A DNA stretch of 17,480 bases, from positions 560,109 to 577,588 of the forward strand of contig NW_019091534.1 in assembly GCF_001949145.1 (NCBI RefSeq). The letters are read 5' to 3'. The number at the start of each line of letters is the position of its first letter. Positions within the stretch are counted from its first letter, which is position 1. The notes below the pieces were generated by a model that made no database searches, was not told the DNA's origin, and was given only the letters and a program-made list of their open reading frames with translations. Of the stretch, positions 1-9,400 are shown in pieces. The position numbers and the translations under genes are program-made. This DNA is from Acanthaster planci. Taxonomy: Eukaryota > Echinodermata > Asteroidea > Valvatida > Acanthasteridae.

Positions 1-296
1 AAGGAACAAAATTATCAGTGTCATGAAGTACCATTTCAAAGAAAATTAGAATGGAATCATTCACTGTACTGTTGGAACAGATTCCTTCAGTAACAGAGGT
101 ACATGTAAATCCTTGAAAATGCTTCTTTAATCTAAAAGAGCCTTTTTGTGTTACATCTTGTTAACTAATCAGAATGTAGAAAAAAGAATGTTAGTGATAT
201 AAACCCAAGTCAACTAATTGCTGTCTGCCATCAGGTAAGATCAAATTTCTCCACGGATGTTGAAAATCCTGTCTGTTCTTGTATGATATACAACAG
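1..296. other. Upstream intron sequence
   Basis: No open frame of use is seen here. It is interpreted as the end of an intron, since exon 1 starts in phase 1 and needs an earlier exon. A good donor-like word (CATCAG|gtaaga at 234-235) has no convincing exon before it. Confidence 0.5.
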
Positions 297-422
297 GGAA
301 CAGTGATCAGGTGTTGACATCACACAGTGGTACAGACCTCATCCTGATATCACCAACAGTTCATAGGAGAAAGAAGAGAGCGACAGACAACCACTTTGAT
401 GTCACTGTGGCTACCACTGGAG
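297..422 (+). CDS. Exon 1 of window (residues 1-41): polybasic site
   Basis: The acceptor is tacaacag|GG and the donor is GGAG|gtaggt. Only the frame starting two bases into the exon is open. It reads NSDQVLTSHSGTDLILISPT and continues to RRKKRA at residues 23-28, a furin-type cleavage consensus (RXKR followed by a small residue). The exon enters in phase 1 (one base from the previous exon, outside the window) and leaves in phase 1. The hydrophobic stretch LILIS is too short for a membrane helix. Confidence 0.75.
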
Positions 423-3400
423 GTAGGTTTGAGTGTTTGGTACCTAATAGACCAATGTGACAGCCAGAACTAGAAGAACCATGCTCCAGGACTGGTTGTG
501 GGTACGTGCTCGGAAGCCTCTTTGATCAATAAGATTCTGTGATTTGCCAACTTCATGCCTGCCTCAGGTTTCACAAGTTGCAGGTGAATGTCGTGCCCAT
601 GCAGTAAAGGCACACCAGTGGATTAATGTACATATGGGGATATAATCAAATAACAAACATATCTCATAATATTATTAGAGAAGAACGACAGGGCAACAAG
701 TCACCGCGTTGATTGAAGTACAACAGATTCATCAGAGATAATGCCTCCCAGTGATATCTGCAGGCACGTTTTCCCAACATCACCATTAATTTAATTGAAA
801 GTGATGGTTGACTTCATAGGGAAAACAGGTGAAAATGGCCATTTCTGATGTGTACTAGGCCTAGGTCGTTGATAAAGAATCGTTATGAAACCTGGAATTC
901 TGTTCTTTGGTTTTCTCAGGGAGTTGCCAGTGTCAGCCTATTACCACAGTATGAAATGGTTGAATATCTCAAATCCAGTTAACCTCATTTTTCTATTGCA
1001 GGTCTGCACGTGGGTGGTTCTCTCATCCTAGGCTTGCTGGATGTGAATAGAACCAATCAGGAATTCACATCAGATGCTTCCCCCGATTATAAACCTTACA
1101 TCACCAATCCCCTGTATACCATCCAATACACATCAAGACTGCTCAGGCAAAGGTGGGCCTAGATGCACACTTCTCTTGACTGTGCTCCAGTGTTTGTCTC
1201 TGTGCACTAATTAGGTGGTCATGTCCTCGAATAGAAGCTTGTTCAGCTTTTGAAGTAACTTGCAGAGAACAATCTGTTAGAATCATGGAGTGATTCTATG
1301 AGAATGGATTACCTTGCTATGGGAATGGTTTTTAATTATCAATTCAGTCAAAATGTTAATAATACACCTATGAGCGGTCTCTCTTGAATGTAAAGTTCAT
1401 GCAGGACTGATAAACAAGTTGTACAGTTTGGTATAAAATATTTTGTAATTTCCAACAGAATTTGGTACTCTAAGTGTAAAACAAGCTTAAAAAGATGTTA
1501 TTAATTTTACCATTACACGTACAAATATTCAGTGCTGTTAATGCTATACAATAATGAAAGACTCCATTGTTTTGAGTGCACTTTTCAACACTGGATGTTG
1601 TGTAGGGGTTCTTGATGTTTTATACACCCAAGGTGGTAAATGATACCCAAGTGAGGCTGAGGGTGCCATTTGCTTCCTTGGAAAAGCACCCCTTTTCCAT
1701 TGTTCTCCCTGTTACTTTTGACTGGTTTCACGAAAGGACTTGGACTCAACTATAACCCAGTTGGATTCAAATGTATAAATGAGACTAAATGGTGCATTTC
1801 CTGAAGTGCATTAGTAGAAATTTTATGCAGGCCTCTACATATTTTGCTTTTATTTGAAAAGGCAAACAAGTCCAACAAAGCTGTTCTGGCAGTGAAAAGA
1901 GGGTGCCCCAACTTTTTCTACTGGGTGATAAAGCCCCCTCCCCCCAGGTGACACACACACGCACCCAGGCAGGGTTAGGGTTAGGGTTATAATGGAGTGG
2001 GGCTGAATGGATCAGTCCATTAATGGCTGATGCCTGATGCTGTCATGTCTGTCTCCCCGATTAGAGAAACCTTCCACCACCGTTTCAATACAGATATCAT
2101 GTAACACCATTGCTGTTAGTAAAATGACATTATAAGGTTCTGTTCCTTCCAGGATACGCTTTGTGTATGAGCCAACGTTCTACATCTCCAGTCTTGGTCA
2201 GATTGAGCTCCAAGGGCCACTGGTGATCAGTCTGACTCTCAGAACACGAGGGAACTGGACAGAGGCAAAGCCTAGACTTATCTACTGGGACACAGGTAAA
2301 TTAGACTTATTGATCTCTGAGGTTGCTGGTTTGTTTTACTAAACACGAGAGCAACTTTAGTCAAGGACTATTGGTTTACTGGTAGAAGTAAGTTCATGGT
2401 ATATTTTTTGCCTGCACGTCAGTATGAAAAATGCAAACATCTAACTTAATCACTTCCTGCCGGGGAGCCCAGTTTCAGGCAACGTGTGTTTATACGCGTG
2501 GCTGGGGTCTCCAAAATCGGACAAAGGGAACTGGGCCTTGTAACAAAAGACCGCACTCGTAACAAACAACCAGGCTGCTGGGCGTTAACGACATTTTTTC
2601 ACTGTCAATAGTGGAGAAAATCCAGCATTGTTTTGAAACAGTATACCAATGTTTGGGGCATTTAGTGCGAGCGGATTACCACTGGGGACAAAAGCGCTCC
2701 ACCACTGCAGCGATGAGCCACACAGCACCGCTGCACGCTAATCTGGCCCCTATTGAAAGAGGTCAGCAGCGCACTGTGCCAGGTTAGTGAACAAAAGAAA
2801 GTTATATAACATTGTACAATCTGGGCTCTTTTTACAAGGCTGCAGGCCTGGCTGAAATACTCAAGTGTCAATAGATTTGTCTATCAGACTAGAGTGGCCA
2901 TCAGACAGTAATTCATGTGGGTGTAAACGTCCATTAATTGAAATGATGAATTTTTGAAGAATTTTGAAAACTGAAAATCTTGAAAAAGTCCTGATTATGT
3001 GCACTGCATTTTTAAACCACCCGGCGGCAAGTGGTTAAGCTGCATTGTGGTCAGTTGCCACCAGCATCTCATAACAGTGAGCAAGCTCAATCAAGGACCA
3101 TTAGTTAACTAGTGGTTGATTCATGACGTACCGGACTTAGCGCATATGCAGGGAAGGTGGAGTGCGAATGACCCTAGCCAACTGTTGTCAGGTCAGTAGG
3201 CCGAAGGGGAGAAAAGGTGGCCGTGGGAAGGGCAAAAACAAAAGCGAAAATGGTCATTTACTAGTGACATACTCTATATCGGCATTTTTCTCATAACTGG
3301 TCCTGTGTACACTGTGCTATTAAAAAGGATTTATGACAACCAATGATGCGACCAACCTTGATAGCCTGGTCACGAATAGTTGACTAAAGTAATCCAGCAT

Positions 3401-6400
3401 GCATTTAATCAGAGTTAGTCGAACTATGGTTAACTATGGTCCTTGATCGAACTTGCCCAGGCCTGTCCTGTCTTCCTGCTTGGCATTCTATAATGTGTGG
3501 CTAGCAATATCTTGTGATTGAGGCTGATCCCTGTACCTGTCCCATCTGTTTTCAACAAACACATCCGTGCTTGTTGAAATATGGGGATTGATAGTTCTTG
3601 AAATGTGCATGTCCCAGTGGATGATTTATTTAAGTTCCATACCCAGGTTGATACCTCATTTTGACACGAAAACCATCAATCTTTTGATTATATGGAATAT
3701 TATCTCTGACTGTCTCTGGAGGGCTTGGATGGTTTTTAGATGGTAATGACTCATTGCGTCGTTACTTTCTCTCGCATGAATCCTTAGTAAAAGATAGGAA
3801 TATCTGCCAAGCCTCTGCTTTCAGCCTGAATATGTCAGTGTCTGTCATTTCTTAGACCACTCTGAATGGCGTGATGCAGCCAAGACATGCAGTGATGTAG
3901 ATCGTATCACTTATCTCAATGGTGGAGACCAAGTCAACGTGGAGGTGAGTCATTGTCAAGTGTTTTAATTCCAAATTCATCCACCTTTTCACTGCATCAA
4001 GAGGCAATAGACTAGAGGTCTTGGTCTGTTTGCAGATTGCGCAACCTTCGCAAGCATGCACAGCATTGTTGATATCAGTTTTGTAGGACATGCAGCAGGG
4101 TGCTGGACTTCGTGGAATCACATCTCAGGATGATGTTGATTTGTCTCATCATTATTTCAACTACAAGACAATCGAGGATCAGTTTTGGCAATGGATTCTG
4201 CCAAAGCAGTACATCCAGTTAATGGTGGAAATAAGACAACGGCCATTTTACATTTTTACAATGGGGGAGGTTGGGACATAACCCCTTCATACTTCCAAAC
4301 AAACAGCTAAAACAGAATAGTTCATGGTGGAAATTGTAGAATTATAATTGAAAATCTATTGTTAAACTTCTCTTCAACAAAACTCCACACTACTTTCAAA
4401 CTTTAGATTTTTTTTGTTTGACAAAACAGAAAGACAGAAAATTTCTTGCTTTGATGTTTCTTCTTAGGTTTGCTCTACCCAGGCTCCAGCCTCATCACCC
4501 TCAGCGGCAGGTCGTAAGCGGCGAGCTGTGCAAGAGGAACCTGTACCAACTAGCCCTTCTTATTTCAGCCATGAGACCCAGTTTGCCTTGGCTGTGGTCC
4601 TTGATACCATCCCTAACAGCCCTCCAGTGATCACAAACTTCATTGAGAAGATGATCATGAATGAAGATGAAGGTAAGTTCCTGAGCAGACTTATATGTCA
4701 AACTGCATTCAAAATATTCAGATAAGCATTTCCTTAGATAGCTGTTGATGTTTTTAAAGGTATTGTTTTATTCTTATAAACACTAATGAAATAAGCTCGT
4801 ATCACAGAATTTTGTAGGAGACATTGTAGATTGTTATAGTTTTGGGTTGTTTCGATGAAAATTGTATTTGTTCACATTTCATATTGATCAGGGCATTTTC
4901 TTGTTATTATCTTATTTTATGAGACTTTTTATATTTTGGGATTATAAGTAAGGATTATTTTCAAAAATAACTTTGTGAACTGTTGAATTTTGACAAATAT
5001 TTGGTCATTGCCAAGGTCTAGCCAGTTTGCAAACTTTCCATAAATGTTCATGTATGGCCAATTAGGCAGTCACAATTTGTGCACCCTTTGGTACGTTAAT
5101 ATTTCTACTGAATACCTGAGATTGAAAGTCACTCTATGATATTTGGAAGTTGACAAAAATAAGAGAATTCACATTCGGCAAATCAAACTTTTTAAAATGT
5201 ATATATTTTGTCCATGATGAGGTATGTAAGGTCACCAAAAACATGGCAACTGGCAACTACGTGGCCACTTTTCTCTTGCCATCCCATTCCAGGTACTTTG
5301 ATGTATACATTCCAGGCCATTGATGCTGAAAATGACGTCTTAGTCTTTGAACTTGGCAGCAATAAGGACTTACAGGGCACTGCAACGATTACTGAGGATG
5401 GTGAATTCAGCTACACACCCTGTGCAGATTGCTATGGCATTGTCAATGTCCATGTCACTGGTGAGAGGTTCTAAAAGTCTGCCAAAATATTAGAAAGTTT
5501 TTAAAAGGAGAACACATACAGCCTATATTTTGTGTCAAGAACTTCTTATGAAGAAGACCTTCACAGATGACTTACTATGATTACTTTGTTGTTGTGCAGA
5601 ATTCTTCTCAGATCCTGTACAATTCAAATCTTATTCACCGCAACAGTTGGATTGGTATTTTGCTTCAAATTGTGATTTGTGTCAACAAGTTTAAATGTAA
5701 ATTGGGGATAATGGTCTCCAAAGTCTCTGTTTGCAAAGATCCGTTTGCTATTTTGTTTTTCCTTTTCATATTCTTTTTCAGTAAGAGAGTTGCAGATCTT
5801 CACTGAGAGAGAGTTCCTGTCAACCGGCGTTGATATCACCATTGAAGTTCAACCAGTTAACGATAACCCTGTGCTGTACAGTGCACAGAACAGCCAAGTT
5901 GTTGGCAATGGACGCATTGCATTGGTAAATTAAAATGGATAATGTGGGTCTTTTTGCAGTGAGCAATTTTAATTTAAGCTAGATAAACATTGATTATTGA
6001 TTTAATTATGCATGCCTTCCATTTCAAAAACTTTCTTTGATATGTGAATCATGCCGAAATTTTTGAATGGAAGGGAAGTATGTAATACATTAACTATGTA
6101 ATTACCAGGATAAGAGCATCCACTGTATCCCAAGATATCAGTGAAAAGTCTTTCAAAAAAATCCCAGCGTATCACCAAGAATATCACAAAGCCGTTGGAT
6201 TGACAAAGTATAGAGTGCATATTCCTTTGCCAGAGTATAAACTGTCTTATCCATCATGAGGCAAAAGTTATTACAAGTTCATGTAACTGATGTCAACAGA
6301 TCTGCTGAAAGTCATATTTACTTTGCCTTGCGCCGTTTGTTTAACAGTTAACAGTTGAGCAGAACACAGGTTTCAACGTTGCCTACAAGGAACTTAGCTT

Positions 6401-9400
6401 TGAGCTAGGAGCTTATGACCCTGACATCACCGATGAATTGACCGTCGTGACCCAACCTCCAACCTATGGCACCCTGACTCTGACAAGGGTATCAAAGACT
6501 GTGCCAACAGCGCAGGGTTGCAGTGAGCCCTCTATTGACAATGAAGAGCCTGTCATCCCATGTGGGCTCACGCTACCCCGCAGTGAGGTAGGCCTAATTA
6601 AAGTTGTGATATATTTTCTCTACCTGGTATCCACTCTGAGTTATAGTGCACCCTCATTGGCACAGGAGAGACAGACTGGTGGGAAGTTTTTCCAACCGGA
6701 GTTCGTGCATGTGCCTGATGCACATGTGAGGACCATACATTCAGACAGAAATAAGTCGCATGTGCTCAGTGAGTCATGCATCAAATGCTCTTGAACCAGT
6801 GCAAACACAGAGTGATTGGCTGCTTACCAAAGGACTGTCGGTGTTATGCAAAACATGCCCTCTTTTGTTCCTGCTCAGAGCACATAGATGCCAGCCCTGT
6901 TCCTTCATGTAACTTGTTCAAAGTCACTGCTATCCCGCAATATACTTACAGTTGATGTAGCTCATAAGCATGCATAACTAATTTTCAGGACTTGGTTTGA
7001 ACTTAACTACAGTAGATGCTGTTCCAGCACTTCCTAATTTGACATGTAGACTATGCTCCATCCAAGATCAGTAGAATGGGGCACAGTGTGTCTATAGACT
7101 AACCTGATGAGATGCCATCACTACAGTGTCACCTCATTTACGTACGGTTAGACCTGAGGCATGCATGTACTTGGCAAATACAGTTATTACTTGAAGAAAC
7201 ATGCACGTGCCTTCTGTGCAAGAGTGTAAGCAGTAATGCCAACTTCTATAATTGTGGTTGCCAGATCAACCTGTAACCAAGTGATCATTCGACTTTCTTT
7301 ACACAACCACGGATGGATTGTAACATTATGATGAATCATTTCTCCTAATTGACCGTCTGTTGGTTTCTTGGAATATTCTAGCATTTGTTTTTACTTTTTC
7401 AATTCGCAAACTTCACACAGTTTTCTTTTCACATCTGTTTTCACACTTTGCAAGGCCTGTTAGCCCAATGGGAATCTGAAGTCATGCTTTTTTTCCTGTG
7501 CACAGTTCAAAATAAGAATTATGCGGTGTGCAGAAATTGCCATCAAATTCCCAGTGTATATGTATATACTTTCTTCACTACAGGAGGACATGAGTTGGAC
7601 AACATCTAGATTCTCCTATGCTCCCAACCCCAACTACCATGGCAGGGATAGCTTCCTGGTCTTGGTTGAGGACCAGTCAGGGGCCGTGTCTCAGCTTCTG
7701 GAGGTACAGATTGCTGTGCTTGCCAACCCTTGCATCAATGATGGCATCTGCAGAGGTCAGTCACTTTGTCATCACGTAAAAGCTTCGTTTGTCAGCTTCA
7801 TCACTCATCATTACTTCACACGCTGGGCTTATTGTCCATCTTTCATCTGAGACCAGAAACAGGAAGTCTTTGAAGCTGTGGACATCAGAGATCAGCAGGC
7901 ACTCTCATAGAGCTGCTCATTAAAGCATCGAACTTGCTGAGCACAAAGATTACTTTCTTAGAAAAGCGATCGTTCCCATCAACCAACCCATCATGGATAT
8001 GAATTGTGCCTGGCATTGTTTGCACGTTTTCTGCTAAAGCAACTGGGACAACTTTATCCATGTTCTCTTTCTGTTACTACCTTTGTGTATACAGGACCAG
8101 CAGAAGACCCCAATTGTACCTCTCCAGCACGTAGCGATGGGTTTGATTCCTACTCCTGCCTGTGTCAGCCTGGATGGTTTGGTGATGCCTGCCAGACTCA
8201 TGGGACTGATTCTGACGAATGTTTGTCCACACCTTGTGAATACCCGTATGTCTGCTACAGTCACCACGGTGGTTACCAGTGTGCCTGCCCATTGTCTGAT
8301 CCACTCTGCGACAGCTTCAACTGGAGGTTGGTGAAGATATTTGCATGCCAAATGCTTTTTTTCTCATCAGTGCTATTCAGAATCTGTGTCTGGTGCGTTT
8401 TTCTTCTTGGACCATGCAGTGTCCACAGCTTGATAGTTACCAAAAATGTTCACAGATTCAGAAAAGCAATGTACTCAGAAATAATTGTAAGTGGGGTGCA
8501 AGTGCATCAACATAATTTTACATTATGTCAACGGTGTCATTAATGACACATTCTTCTCTTTCATGGCTTGAAGTTTTGGATTTATGCAGAACTCCCCTTA
8601 TCAGAATGTGAAGGCAAAACCCAGTTTCTTCTGTATAACCATGTTGAAATTGTAAAAATAGTTTTCAATTCCTTAAAATTTGGAAATAGTTGGTACTCTT
8701 CTTTTCTATTTAGAGCCAGAGTTATTATTGGCATAGGCAGCTGCATGGTGGTTGTGTTCATCATCGCTGCATTGGTTCTCTACGAGCAACAAGAACACAG
8801 CAAAAAGAACAGGTAAGTTTAAACATTTTCTTCTTTTGACCGTGTCGGAAACCAATGTTAAAAGTCCCACAGTTATACACATAAACTCTTCAAATAACTC
8901 AAAGCTTTAAAGTTTGCAGTGATTGCAATATCTGGTTGTACCATCTTCAGTGTTAATTTTCTAATGTAGACTTTTTCTTGATGAAAACACAGCCATTCAA
9001 TCTTATTGTGCATCAGATAACTGGAAAACATGTTCACTTTCATAGATGCTAGTGGTACAGGGCATAGTCCTTGTCAAAATGATGTAGGCTTTTAAAGTAC
9101 AGTTGTATATAATTAACATGGCACAGTGTGATGATGCACTAGGCAGAACCTGTCAATGTCACAGAATAACCCAGATTAACATCCTATCATAAAAGTGCAT
9201 TCCTGATGCGTTGTGGGAGGTTGGAGCTGCAACTGCATGAAATGCTAAACACAAATCGTTGACCACTGACTGTATAAAAATACTTTTTTGTGTTCCTCTG
9301 AGCTTTGTACAGTCCTTGATGCCTAGTTTGTCAGTCATGTGAACTTCCAATTAAATGTATTGAGTTGCTGAAGTCAGATATTTTATGAAAATGTTGTTAT

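Noticed and set aside
229-240. Strong donor-like CAG|gtaaga upstream of exon 1
   Set aside because: The frame needed to enter exon 1 has a stop about 35 bases upstream and there is no credible acceptor; the implied intron would be only 62 bp.
1971-1989. Telomere fusion or chromosome end
   Set aside because: Only three TTAGGG units, inside an intron.
3852-4121. 89-codon minus-strand open frame as a gene
   Set aside because: It runs antisense through exon 4 and is bounded by stops. Only the short intron part shows any family resemblance, reported as a weak finding.
8327-8332. Alternative donor gtgaag at 8331
   Set aside because: Its phase would join exon 11 in a frame that destroys the membrane helix; 8326 gives a continuous one.
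8034-8351. 105-codon minus-strand open frame
   Set aside because: It is the antisense shadow of the EGF exon.
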